This document shows, piece by piece, positions 42,486 to 49,740 of a stretch of DNA of 64,000 nt (position 1 is the stretch's first letter; the number at the start of each line of letters is the position of its first letter). The notes under the pieces were generated by a model. It was not told where the DNA came from, did not search any database, and saw nothing but the letters and a program-made list of their open reading frames with translations. Location: NCBI RefSeq assembly GCF_012933365.1, contig NZ_JABBVZ010000001.1, positions 1 through 64,000 on the forward strand, read 5' to 3'. Source of the stretch: Sulfobacillus harzensis. GTDB taxonomy: Bacteria; Bacillota; Sulfobacillia; Sulfobacillales; Sulfobacillaceae. Position numbers and translations under genes: made by a program.

Positions 42486-42963
42486 GATTCCTGCGCACAT
42501 GCTCTCCTTGACGGTGCATGTGCCCGAGTGGGTGCCGACCCACGCCCGACGTACCGAATCCGCGACGTTTGCCCACAATCGCCAACGCTTGCTCGACGAC
42601 GGCTACGGATACTGCTGGGGCTGTTGGCTCGGCGGCATCAAGAACACGACCGATTTGCAACTCCATCATGGCGTCGTGGAATGGGCGACCAACAACGAAG
42701 CGAATCCCGCCGCCGCGCTGCGCGTGGCGCAATGGCTCGACTTTTACGGCTATGCGAAAGCGATGGGCGACACGCCCTGGACCGACGCGGATGATATACG
42801 GGGCCTCGTGTTCCTGTGCGCCGATTGCCACACAGGGCAACCGGGCATTCAGCATAAGCGCAACGAACGCTGGCTCTCCGGGGGGATTCACTATGCGCCC
42901 TTTCCCATTTGGCTCGCCGACCGCATTGCCGCCGGACGCGAAGAAACCGCCGCCCCGGTGTGA
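42475..42963 (+). CDS. HNH-like cysteine/histidine protein
   Basis: 162 residues. CWGCW, LQLHHGVVEW and LVFLCADCHTG provide a CxxC, HH and CxxCH arrangement like HNH zinc-finger nucleases, though no full alignment is possible by eye. It sits in the lysis region, where HNH genes are mobile. Start at ATG 42475 overlaps the previous gene stop by 11 bases. Activity is uncertain. Confidence 0.58.
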   Translation: MATEIPAHMLSLTVHVPEWVPTHARRTESATFAHNRQRLLDDGYGYCWGCWLGGIKNTTDLQLHHGVVEWATNNEANPAAALRVAQWLDFYGYAKAMGDTPWTDADDIRGLVFLCADCHTGQPGIQHKRNERWLSGGIHYAPFPIWLADRIAAGREETAAPV

Positions 42964-43036
42964 CCTCTGCACCACCCCTATGCGCTGGCAAGCCGGGGGC
43001 TGGTTCTGCCCGCAATGCGGCTGGCATCCCTGTTGA
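42926..43036 (+). CDS. Zinc-ribbon microprotein candidate
   Basis: 36 residues from TTG 42926 in an overlapping frame, ending after CDLCTTPMRWQ and WFCPQCGWHPC, a complete four-Cys zinc ribbon similar to the terL tail (CPQCG / CPDHGW). No good ribosome-binding site is visible and the start is unsure. It may be translated by coupling with the HNH-like gene it overlaps, or be a C-terminal fragment. Confidence 0.45.
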   Translation: MPPDAKKPPPRCDLCTTPMRWQAGGWFCPQCGWHPC

Positions 43037-43079
43037 GGCGATCCCACCTGAGCCTTCCGGGGGAGGGCCGCAGTCTCAC

Positions 43080-43098
43080 CGCCGCAAGGCGGCTTTTT
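43080..43098 (+). terminator. Terminator within the lysis region
   Basis: GCCGC-AAG-GCGGC hairpin at 43081-43093 followed by TTTTT. It separates the holin/HNH group from the papain-like protease, so late transcription is attenuated here or the following genes have their own promoter. Confidence 0.75.
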
Positions 43099-43123
43099 GT
43101 TGTCCGAAAGGAGTTATCCCATC

Positions 43124-43909
43124 ATGCCGCACTACACCTTGCCTTTGCGTGCCCATCAACCCAATCCCTTTGAACGGCGCTTTGCCGATGTCCACTCCGT
43201 GCGCTCCCGTGACGCATTGCCTGCATCCGTGAACCTGGCCGCCGACCTCGGGCCGGTCCGGAATCAAAACGTGCCCGGCCTCGGCGAGTGCTCAGCGGAA
43301 TCCGGCGCGGGGATCATGGACTGGCTCATGCGGCATGACCGTCATGAAGCCTTCTTCGGCTCCTCGCTCGGCTTGTATGAGATCGAACGGGCCCTCGTGG
43401 ATCAGCTCACACAAGACGCCGGGGCGCGCTTGCGCCAAACCCAGTACGCCATGCAGACGGTAGGCGTCTGGGCCAACGCGCTCGATCCCGATGTACGGCA
43501 AGACTTCGTGGTGCAACCGACCCCGGCGATGCTCGCGAGCGCCGCGCAACACCGTATCCGCGAGGGCCTGTGGTGCCCGACGCTGGATGAAATTCTGAAC
43601 GCGCTGGCGCACCCGCAAACCCCCACGGTCGTGCAGGTCGGCATCGTCGTGTATCCGAGCTTTGAAGCGCCGGAGACCATGCGCACCGCGCTCGTGCCGT
43701 TGCCCGAGCCGGGGATGCACCCCCTCGGCGGCCACGCTGTCATCGCCTTTGGTTACTCGATGCACGATGAACACCTCTACATTCGCAACTCCTGGGGGCC
43801 GTGTTATGAGGCGACCATCGGAGACAGTAGCCACGCGAACTTCGCGCTACCGTTTGCCTACTTCGATACCCCGCGCACGTTTCTTTCCGCCCGGGCCTAC
43901 TACCTTTAG
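43124..43909 (+). CDS. Papain-like (C1-type) cysteine protease
   Basis: 261 residues, starts at ATG 43124 after GAAAGGAG. The catalytic set is visible: Gln-type VRNQNVP, Cys in GECSAESG, His in GGHAVIAFGYS and Asn in IRNSWGP. This is the C1A papain arrangement, without a signal peptide or pro-peptide. Papain-family proteins occur sporadically in large phages. Its presence in the lysis module before the endolysin suggests a role in degrading surface protein such as an S-layer, or internal processing; both are inferred. Confidence 0.8.
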   Translation: MPHYTLPLRAHQPNPFERRFADVHSVRSRDALPASVNLAADLGPVRNQNVPGLGECSAESGAGIMDWLMRHDRHEAFFGSSLGLYEIERALVDQLTQDAGARLRQTQYAMQTVGVWANALDPDVRQDFVVQPTPAMLASAAQHRIREGLWCPTLDEILNALAHPQTPTVVQVGIVVYPSFEAPETMRTALVPLPEPGMHPLGGHAVIAFGYSMHDEHLYIRNSWGPCYEATIGDSSHANFALPFAYFDTPRTFLSARAYYL

Positions 43910-43918
43910 GAGGTCGCT

Positions 43919-44749
43919 ATGGTATCCGTCACGATTCCTGCCGGAACGAAAGCGGTTGATCTGAGTTCGACGGGCCACCCCCTGAGCTGGTACGAAGCGC
44001 TGCTCCTGAGTGGGGTGGAGGCCGTCTTTCTGGACAGCCTCTCGCCCGGGGTCGCAACCGACATCGCCAACGCCCTCGCGGCGGGGCTCACCGTCAACCT
44101 CTTCCAAGGCTACTACACCCCGGCCTGGGCCATCCCGAGTGAAGCCACCACGCGCGCCCAACAAATTGTGCGTCTGGCCCAACAGGGGGGCCTGCCCGCC
44201 AAGGCCACGCCGCCAGTCGTGCTGTGGCTGGATTTGGAGGCGTGCGGCAACGTTCCCGCGTCCGCCATCTTTCCCTGGGTCACCAACTGGGGCCAAGTCG
44301 TCCAAAGCGGGGGCTATGACGCAGGCGTCTATGTCGGCGCGGGACAACCACTGACCGGCCGGCAACTCTATGACATCCCCACCATCACGCACTACTGGCG
44401 CTCGGCATCGAAAGTTCCCGACGTGGCGACGCGGGGTTATCAAATCCTCCAAGGTGCGTGGAACCAATCATTTGAAGGCGTTCCGGTCGATTACGACACC
44501 ATCCAAGCGGACCGCCTCGGGAGCTTGCCCGTCGGCGTCGCGCTGTCGGCGGGTCCCACAAATGCTGTCGTGGCGCAACTCCAGCAGCAGGTGACGCAGT
44601 TGGCCCAGCAACTCCAAAACGTCCAGAGTGCTCAGAGCCAAGTCCAACACGCCCTCACGACGCTACAACAGCAACTCGCCACCACCCAGCAAGACGTGGC
44701 GGCGCTGCAAGCCATGGTTACCGCTATCAAACACGTGTTTGCCAACTAA
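43919..44749 (+). CDS. Endolysin candidate, DUF1906-like glycoside hydrolase + coiled coil
   Basis: 276 residues. Residues 12-200 match the Rv2525c-like DUF1906 glycoside-hydrolase-like family (AVDLSSTG; VVLWLDLEACGNVPAS; GYDAGVYVG; VPVDYDTIQADRLG), with Asp/Glu residues at the end of barrel strands. The last 65 residues form a Gln-rich coiled coil, possibly for oligomerisation. Located between papain-like protease and holin candidate, so an endolysin is likely. No secretion signal, so a holin is needed for export. Confidence 0.7.
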   Translation: MVSVTIPAGTKAVDLSSTGHPLSWYEALLLSGVEAVFLDSLSPGVATDIANALAAGLTVNLFQGYYTPAWAIPSEATTRAQQIVRLAQQGGLPAKATPPVVLWLDLEACGNVPASAIFPWVTNWGQVVQSGGYDAGVYVGAGQPLTGRQLYDIPTITHYWRSASKVPDVATRGYQILQGAWNQSFEGVPVDYDTIQADRLGSLPVGVALSAGPTNAVVAQLQQQVTQLAQQLQNVQSAQSQVQHALTTLQQQLATTQQDVAALQAMVTAIKHVFAN

Positions 44750-44761
44750 GGAGGTATCCTC

Positions 44762-45232
44762 TTGACCTGGGGAACGCTCGCCGCTGACGCGGCGAAAACC
44801 GTGCTGCCGTTTGCGGCAACGGCCCTGACCGGGCTGATTGCGAAAGGGTGGCAGTATCTCATTCACCTCGAACGCGATCTCAAGGTAACCAATGACGCGC
44901 AAGCCAATGCGCTGATTCAACAGGGCCTTGACTGGGCCACGACGGAGGCCAAGACGGTGGTTGAAGACGCCGTGAACATGGTCAACCAGACGCTCGTCAA
45001 TGACGCTAAAGCGAAAGGCACCTGGGACGCAAACATGGCCGTCCAAGCCTTCCAGTCCGCGTTGACGGCGGCGGAAACCAACTTGTCGGCGCAGGCGAAG
45101 GCGGTTCTCGCGCAACAGTACCCCAACCTGGCGCAGTACCTGGGGCTGCTGATCGACGCGTTTGTGCCGTTGGCGCCGACCAAGACCACAGCCAAGGCAA
45201 CCGCCGCCGCAACGTCGCCTGCGGCGTCCTAA
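44762..45232 (+). CDS. LLH-type holin candidate
   Basis: 156 residues. TTG 44762 behind AAGGAGG is the start. One N-terminal hydrophobic segment (VLPFAATALTGLIAKGW) is followed by long amphipathic helices and an Ala/Thr-rich tail, as in holin superfamily LLH. Last gene of the phage late transcript; terminator immediately follows. It would export the endolysin by making membrane lesions. Confidence 0.6.
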   Translation: MTWGTLAADAAKTVLPFAATALTGLIAKGWQYLIHLERDLKVTNDAQANALIQQGLDWATTEAKTVVEDAVNMVNQTLVNDAKAKGTWDANMAVQAFQSALTAAETNLSAQAKAVLAQQYPNLAQYLGLLIDAFVPLAPTKTTAKATAAATSPAAS

Positions 45233-45239
45233 CGAACAC

Positions 45240-45267
45240 GCCCCTCATCTGCGGATGGGGGGCTTTT
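45240..45267 (+). terminator. Late-operon terminator
   Basis: GCCCCTCATC / GATGGGGGGC hairpin with TGCG loop (one G-T pair), followed by TTTT. It closes the lysis genes and marks the end of the phage late region. Confidence 0.8.
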
Positions 45268-45371
45268 GGTGTCTCCGCAAAGTTTTCTCGCGAGGGGACT
45301 ATTTTGTTGCCGGATAGATGGTAATTAGGTTGCATTGATTGAACAAACTTTGTGGTTTTCTATGGTAAGAG

Positions 45372-45482
45372 GTGGACAACGACCACGTCATTCGCCATGC
45401 GGTGGAAAAATTTTTCCACGCGCCGCCGCAACAAACTGGAGTGCCCACGCCCGAGGTGCCGCCCGTGCCGCTGGATCTCTAG
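45372..45482 (+). CDS. Possible small ORF in 45268-45506 intergenic region
   Basis: 36 codons from GTG 45372 (NDHVIRHAVEKFFHAP, then a Pro-rich end PEVPPVPLDL). A promoter-like TTGATT-17-TTCTAT at 45335-45363 would put the transcript start at the GTG. The codons look protein-like but there is no ribosome-binding site, so this may be a remnant. The rest of the 45268-45506 gap holds a perfect palindrome and no other gene. Confidence 0.3.
   Translation: MDNDHVIRHAVEKFFHAPPQQTGVPTPEVPPVPLDL
45402..45419. promoter_or_regulatory. Perfect 18-bp palindrome
   Basis: GTGGAAAAATTTTTCCAC reads identically on both strands, with no loop. It lies downstream of the late terminator and may be a dimeric regulator site. 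No neighbouring gene start identifies its regulator. Confidence 0.5.
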
Positions 45483-45506
45483 GATCCCGTGCGGAGGCCA
45501 TCCCGC

Positions 45507-46001
45507 TTAGGATTGCTTCCGCGCAGCTTGCCGCATGCGATCCGGGGTCCAGTGCGCCAAACTCCGTTGGCTGACTTCCAACCGATGCTGCCCCGGGGTC
45601 TGCGGTCGTGCCGCCACATCGCCGCGCTGGATCGCCTTATGCAAGCCGGGAACGGTGACGCCTTTGACGATCGCGGCCTCCGACACCGGGAGCCACGTGT
45701 CGGTGAACGGATCCTGCAAATCCTCCGTGCCATCGGTCCCGAGCGCGCCCTGCGCAATGCCTAGGCGATACGCCAGGTCCATGAGCGCCTGAAAGACCGG
45801 ATGCGCCCAGACGGGCGGCGTAATCAGGCCGCCGGTGGGAGCCAGCAACGGGTTCTCCGCGCTGGTTACGCGGCGCGAGACGGTGGCATAATCGGCCTTC
45901 GCGCGCCACGCGGCGACGATGGTCTCCCAAAAGGCTTGCAACGCCGCATCCATGGGTTCGTCCCACGTCAGCATCGCGCCGGATAGGGTATGATAATACA
46001 T
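45507..46001 (-). CDS. DNA-binding-like protein beside attR
   Basis: 164 residues. C-terminal 55 residues form a helix-turn-helix-like unit (LPVSEAAIVKGVTVPGLHKA; PGQHRLEVSQRSLAHW), like excisionase/DNA-binding modules. N-terminal part is helical (FWETIVAAWRAKADYATVSR). A sigma-A promoter (TTGACA-17-TATACT) and AGGAGG ribosome-binding site precede it. Its position at the prophage edge fits a regulator or directionality factor; no family was assigned with certainty. Confidence 0.55.
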   Translation of the reverse strand: MYYHTLSGAMLTWDEPMDAALQAFWETIVAAWRAKADYATVSRRVTSAENPLLAPTGGLITPPVWAHPVFQALMDLAYRLGIAQGALGTDGTEDLQDPFTDTWLPVSEAAIVKGVTVPGLHKAIQRGDVAARPQTPGQHRLEVSQRSLAHWTPDRMRQAARKQS

Positions 46002-46021
46002 GCGGACACCTCCTGAAACGG

Positions 46022-46050
46022 AGTATAAACCATGTGGTTTATTATGTCAA
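46022..46050 (-). promoter_or_regulatory. Promoter with overlapping inverted-repeat operator
   Basis: Reverse-strand -35 TTGACA (46045-46050), 17-base spacer and -10 TATACT (46022-46027). The spacer and -10 contain TAAACCA-TG-TGGTTTA (46026-46041, plus strand), an inverted repeat placed to block polymerase. The same TGGTTTATACT core recurs in the next promoter. Confidence 0.75.
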
Positions 46051-46078
46051 CCCAGCGGGGAGGTAGCCCCGCTGGTCG

Positions 46079-46390
46079 CTAGCCGGAGAAGATTTCCGGG
46101 ATCCCGGCCACTTCTCCGTAAATGGCGATTTGACGGTAGCGTTCGCGAATCGCATCCACGAAGGCCAACCAGTCCGGCACCTGCCGCCAACTGTTGAGGG
46201 CGATAGTGTAACGGGTCGAGCGGTCGGTATAGGTGACATCCCCCTCGGCCCACTGGCCTTCGACGGTGCCTTCCTGCGTAATGCCCCCGAACCGCGTCAG
46301 CGCTTCGCGGAGCAACCAACGCGCATCGGCGGCCGTGAAAGGCTGGCCCTCATTGTCGGCCACGGGCACCAGAATGGTGGTCTTAATCAT
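46079..46390 (-). CDS. Small conserved-type protein, co-regulated with neighbour
   Basis: 103 residues, starting at ATG 46390 with GGAAAGGAGGTG upstream. Alpha/beta pattern with ADARWLLREALTRFGG, VTYTDRSTRYTIAL and AIYGEVAGIPEIF, like a ferredoxin-fold-type small protein. No metal motif. Its promoter shares the operator of the DNA-binding-like gene, so the two form a regulated pair at the prophage edge. Function unknown; I recall similar proteins in mobile DNA. Confidence 0.55.
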   Translation of the reverse strand: MIKTTILVPVADNEGQPFTAADARWLLREALTRFGGITQEGTVEGQWAEGDVTYTDRSTRYTIALNSWRQVPDWLAFVDAIRERYRQIAIYGEVAGIPEIFSG

Positions 46391-46413
46391 GCACTCACCT
46401 CCTTTCCAAGACA

Positions 46414-46456
46414 AGTATAAACCAAACTCGGATAGTTGTCCATTATATGGTTTATA
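46414..46456 (-). promoter_or_regulatory. Second promoter with the same operator half-sites
   Basis: Reverse-strand -35 TGGACA (46437-46442), 17-base spacer, -10 TATACT (46414-46419). TATAAACCA (46416-46424) and TGGTTTATA (46448-46456) form an inverted repeat straddling the promoter with a wide spacing. The half-site is shared with the promoter at 46022-46050, which suggests one regulator controls both genes. Confidence 0.75.
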
Positions 46457-46529
46457 TTGTGAGGACAGAAATTCGATATAATAGGAAGGAAATCGTCTCG
46501 CATCCCCTCTCGTTGTATGCACCCATTCG

Positions 46530-47576
46530 ATCTCTCCGGACGAGGTCATTGTTTCGCATACCAACGAAAGCGAGTATCTGAACTTCGTGGAAAACAAGAA
46601 GAACGAGGCACTTCGGGATCGGATGATTTTGGTGCGGGTGCCCTACAACCTAAGAGTGAGCGATGAGATGCAAATTTATCAGAAGCTCATCGGTGAGTCC
46701 GGTTTGAAAGATGTGCATTTGGCGCCCCACACCCTCAGAGTGGCCAGTATGTTTGCTGTCCTGTCGCGCTTGAAGGAGTCCAAGAAACAGGGCATGTCGT
46801 TGATTAAGAAGATGCGGCTGCTCGACGGCGAGGCTGTGGAGGGCTATACGTCAAAGGACATCCGGGAGTTGCGCGAGGAATTCCCGATGGAGGGGATGGA
46901 TGGGATCTCGCCGCGCTATGTGATTAACCGGCTCTCGTCAGCTCTGGTTCGGCCTGGTGTGTCTTGCATCAACCCTCTTGACGCGTTGAAGACCTTGAAG
47001 GACGGGTTGGAACAGCACACGGGCCTTTCCGACGACGAGCGCGAGCGGCTGCTCAACCTGATTTACGAGACCCGCAAGGAATTTGACGAGATGGCCAAAA
47101 TTGAGGTGCAAAAAGCCTTTGTCTACTCCTTTGAGGAATCAGCTCAGGCCCTCTTGAACAACTATCTCGACAACGCCGAGGCCTACGTCAACAAGACTAA
47201 ATTGACCGACCCCATCACGGATGAGGAGATGGAACCTGACGAGAAGCTCATGCGCTCTATTGAGGAGCAAATTGGCATCACCGAAAACGCCAAGCGCGCC
47301 TTCCGTGAAGAGATTCTTATTCGCATCTCCACCTTAGCCCGCCATGGACGCAAGTTCGACTATCAGTCGCACAGTGGGCTCAAACAGGCGATTGAGACTA
47401 AACTCTTCAATGATCTGAAAAATGTGGTCAAAGTGACCACCTCCACCCGCACGCCCGACCAAGAGCAGCTGCGCAAGCTCAACGACGTCGCCGCTCGCCT
47501 CATCGACCATGATGGGTACTGTCCGGAATGCAGCCAAGCGATATTGCAGTATGTCGGAACGTTGTTAAGCCGCTAA
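46530..47576 (+). pseudogene. prkA: prkA, 5'-truncated: C-terminal half of PrkA kinase
   Basis: From about 46530 the frame encodes PrkA C-terminal sequence: DEVIVSHTNESEYLNFVENK, NEALRDRM, VPYNLRVSDE, FAVLSRLKE and GISPRYVINRL. About 345 residues of a usual 630-640 remain; the N-terminal AAA+ ATPase with its Walker motifs is absent. The frame is open back to 46485 but unlike PrkA before 46530. GTG 46587 is the only standard start nearby and lacks a ribosome-binding site. PrkA is a serine kinase/AAA+ protease-type protein linked to sporulation and stress, usually with yhbH and spoVR; neither is seen here. Best explained by prophage integration inside prkA (attR). Confidence 0.8.
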
Positions 47577-47584
47577 GGCGGCGA

Positions 47585-47624
47585 GAGAGCCTCGGGGAAC
47601 GATCGTCCCCGGGGCTCTTGTCTT
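47585..47624 (+). terminator. Terminator after prkA
   Basis: A long hairpin GAGAGCC-T-CGGGGA / TCCCCG-G-GGCTCT around ACGATCG, followed by the moderately T-rich TGTCTT. It closes the prkA transcript. Its conservation next to the truncated gene supports a formerly complete prkA transcription unit. Confidence 0.6.
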
Positions 47625-47682
47625 ACATCATCGGGGACGGCCCAGTGTCTTTCGGTGCCAGATCGGATATCATAGAAGAATC

Positions 47683-49062
47683 ATGGTTAAAGGGTCGGTG
47701 AGCATGCGGTATTTGGCACAGTTTTCGGAGGCTCCGCGAACGGCAAAAGAGGCGTTCTGGGACGATGCGCTCAACACCGAACGTTGGCTGCAGTTAGAGG
47801 GCAAGCGAGTTGCCAAGCGCAGTCTCTTGCTGAAGGCGCGTTCGATGCGGGCGCTTCGCCCATGGCTCCCGTTTCAATCCCAACCGCTGGCCATCGACGC
47901 TTGGCTTGATCCGATGGAAATTTCTGTGACTTGGAGTTATTTGGTGCGCTTTCTCGCCGAATTGGGTCCGGAGCGAGTCTGGATCCCGGCTGGAGAGGAT
48001 GCCTGGGTCGGCTGGATGGGTCATCAACTGGTGGTTCGCGCCTCGCGCGAGTCGTGGTTGTGGGCGCTCGTGGAGGATGTTTGGGATCCGGCCAGTTGGA
48101 GCAGCGAAGAGGACCTGGAATGGTGGGCCGAAGGCCGGATTCAGCATGCGCGGCGACTGTCGTGGGGCGTGTCTGAGGAGCGATCCTGGCTAACGGGGTG
48201 GGAAGAGTGGACCCTTACCGTACCCGAGAACAAAACTAGTAAGGAACTTACCGCGCTCTGGACGGCGCTGGCGGAACGCCTGGGCGCCCGTCCGGTACGG
48301 GTTAAGTGGCGGCAAGAGCGCGTCCCGGAGACGGAACGGCTCTTGGGTCTGCCCGCCCGCTTCGCCTCGACTGAGCTTGCCATTCAGGGCACCGACGCGC
48401 ACTGGCTGGATAGATTGAGAGAAACACCCGAACCGCTGCATATTCGCGCGAGCGCTCTCTGGTCGGTGCCCAATTGGTCACCGGGCTGGGCGACTGCGGT
48501 AACTTTGCGCCGGGTGCAGCGCGGAAGCCGGTTGGAGGCGACCTACATGCCGGTGACGCCTCTCAGCACTGCGAATTGGCGCACACTGCAACGCGAACGG
48601 CGTCAGATTCCCATTTTGCAGATCCGACCATTGGCGCTCCCATGGGCTTCTAGCGATCCCTGGCAGTCGCTCCGCGAGGAGGCACGCAGTCATCATCATC
48701 GCGAGCGATTGACCCACTTTTTGACGGAGTATCCCTGGCCGTTGGCTGACACGGCATCACCGCGACGCCTGCGCTTGGGGCCACAATGGTCGATTTGGCG
48801 TTGGGGATCGCAGAGCGGTATTTGGGTGTTCCGCTCCCGCGCCGGGTTGGAAATCCAGGTGGAATGGCCGACCCAGGCCCATCCAGGCCATATTGGGGTA
48901 TCAGCCTTAGGATCGCCGCCCATTGCGATGAGCGAGTGGATTGGGAAAAGTCGATTCAACCGTTTGGCCCAGGACAATCGATATTGGGCTCAATGGCTAG
49001 TGGCGGTTTTGATGCCCGCATTGGTGCGATATCAAGAGGAGGCGGGACTTGAGCCGCACTAG
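47683..49062 (+). CDS. Tryptophan-rich protein of unknown function
   Basis: 459 residues with 36 Trp (about 7.8%), far above normal, spread over the whole length (e.g. WSSEEDLEWWAEG). No membrane segment, signal peptide or known motif is visible; sequence is rich in Arg/Glu and strand-helix alternation. Start could be ATG 47683 or ATG 47704 (AAAGGG ten bases upstream). A TATCAT at 47668-47673 may be a -10. The gene overlaps the convergent Lon-domain gene by four bases. Confidence 0.6.
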   Translation: MVKGSVSMRYLAQFSEAPRTAKEAFWDDALNTERWLQLEGKRVAKRSLLLKARSMRALRPWLPFQSQPLAIDAWLDPMEISVTWSYLVRFLAELGPERVWIPAGEDAWVGWMGHQLVVRASRESWLWALVEDVWDPASWSSEEDLEWWAEGRIQHARRLSWGVSEERSWLTGWEEWTLTVPENKTSKELTALWTALAERLGARPVRVKWRQERVPETERLLGLPARFASTELAIQGTDAHWLDRLRETPEPLHIRASALWSVPNWSPGWATAVTLRRVQRGSRLEATYMPVTPLSTANWRTLQRERRQIPILQIRPLALPWASSDPWQSLREEARSHHHRERLTHFLTEYPWPLADTASPRRLRLGPQWSIWRWGSQSGIWVFRSRAGLEIQVEWPTQAHPGHIGVSALGSPPIAMSEWIGKSRFNRLAQDNRYWAQWLVAVLMPALVRYQEEAGLEPH

Positions 49063-49649
49063 CTGCTGTGCTCGGCGCGTAGCCCGTCCAATAAGGTCCG
49101 CATCAAGGAAATTTCCTTGGCGAGACGGCCACGCGTAGAAGGCACTTCGAGAAGCTCCTGTTGGGTGGAGGCGCTCAGCGGAACGTGGGCTGCTATCCAA
49201 TACGACAGCAGGGGAGCCGTTCTCGGGAGGTTGGCCGGGGGACCGCTGAGGTTAAGCATGGCCCACAGTTCGGACGCTAGCGCCCAAGCTTCTTCCCGAA
49301 GCAACGGCGGAATGGACTCCTCCACATCATTGGCGTAGCGAAACTGCCCAATGAGACTATTTCCCTGATGTCGATACGACAGCACCTGGGCCCGTTGGAT
49401 GCCCGCGACAGTGATTTGCCAGCCTTCGGGCGACTCTTCCATCTCCAGCACGCGGCCGGTGGTGGCAACGGTCGAGGGTTCACGGTCGGGGCGCATCAAG
49501 GCGAAAACCAAACTATGGTCTTGCGCTGCTGCCAGTCGTGCGGACGCGCCGGCGGCACGGGGGCGTACCGGCATTTGCGTGATGATGCCGGGAAACACAA
49601 CCTGTGGAACCGGTAACAGCGGCATGGAGAACGTATCGCGTGTTGGCAT
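49059..49649 (-). CDS. LON N-terminal-domain protein
   Basis: 196 residues. The sequence follows the substrate-binding LON domain: MPLLPVPQVVFPGIITQMPV, HSLVFALMRPDRE, TTGRVLEMEESPEGWQITV, FRYANDVEESIPPLLREEAW. The ATPase and protease domains of Lon are absent, as in stand-alone LON-domain proteins. ATG 49649 has AAGGGGGT upstream and an extended -10 (TGATACAAT). Probably involved in substrate recognition or protein quality control; specific function unknown. Confidence 0.8.
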   Translation of the reverse strand: MPTRDTFSMPLLPVPQVVFPGIITQMPVRPRAAGASARLAAAQDHSLVFALMRPDREPSTVATTGRVLEMEESPEGWQITVAGIQRAQVLSYRHQGNSLIGQFRYANDVEESIPPLLREEAWALASELWAMLNLSGPPANLPRTAPLLSYWIAAHVPLSASTQQELLEVPSTRGRLAKEISLMRTLLDGLRAEHSS

Positions 49650-49670
49650 CCCGATTGACCCCCTTAAGAT

Positions 49671-49679
49671 ATTGTATCA
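49671..49679 (-). promoter_or_regulatory. Extended -10 promoter of the LON-domain gene
   Basis: Reverse strand TGATACAAT, a TGn extended -10, about 22 bases upstream of ATG 49649 with a Shine-Dalgarno in between. No -35 is recognisable. The bidirectional 91-bp gap also serves the acyl-CoA dehydrogenase gene. Confidence 0.5.
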
Positions 49680-49740
49680 TGGAACAGGAAATATAGGCCT
49701 GGCTTATTCTAGCCCTGGTGGGCGAGAGGGGAATGTCGGA

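Larger units (their letters stand above)
2238..46535 (+). mobile_element. Contractile-tail prophage, late region
   Basis: A nearly continuous plus-strand series encodes packaging, head, neck, contractile tail, baseplate, fibres and lysis, so the element is a myovirus-type prophage. The left boundary lies beyond the IS607 element, probably outside the window, because no integrase, repressor or replication gene is present. The right boundary is inferred from the point where the frame becomes the interrupted prkA gene. Structural genes show no gross decay apart from the fibre G-tract, the chaperone frame change and the tape-measure relic, so the particle module looks largely intact. Confidence 0.75.

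Noticed and set aside
46477-46482. TATAAT as a promoter driving the truncated prkA
   Set aside because: No -35 with acceptable spacing and no extended -10; it could be active but the support is too weak to list.
46587-47576. A complete phage kinase gene starting at GTG 46587
   Set aside because: Homology to PrkA continues upstream of the GTG to about 46530, no ribosome-binding site exists, and the ATPase part is missing, so this is a truncated host gene.
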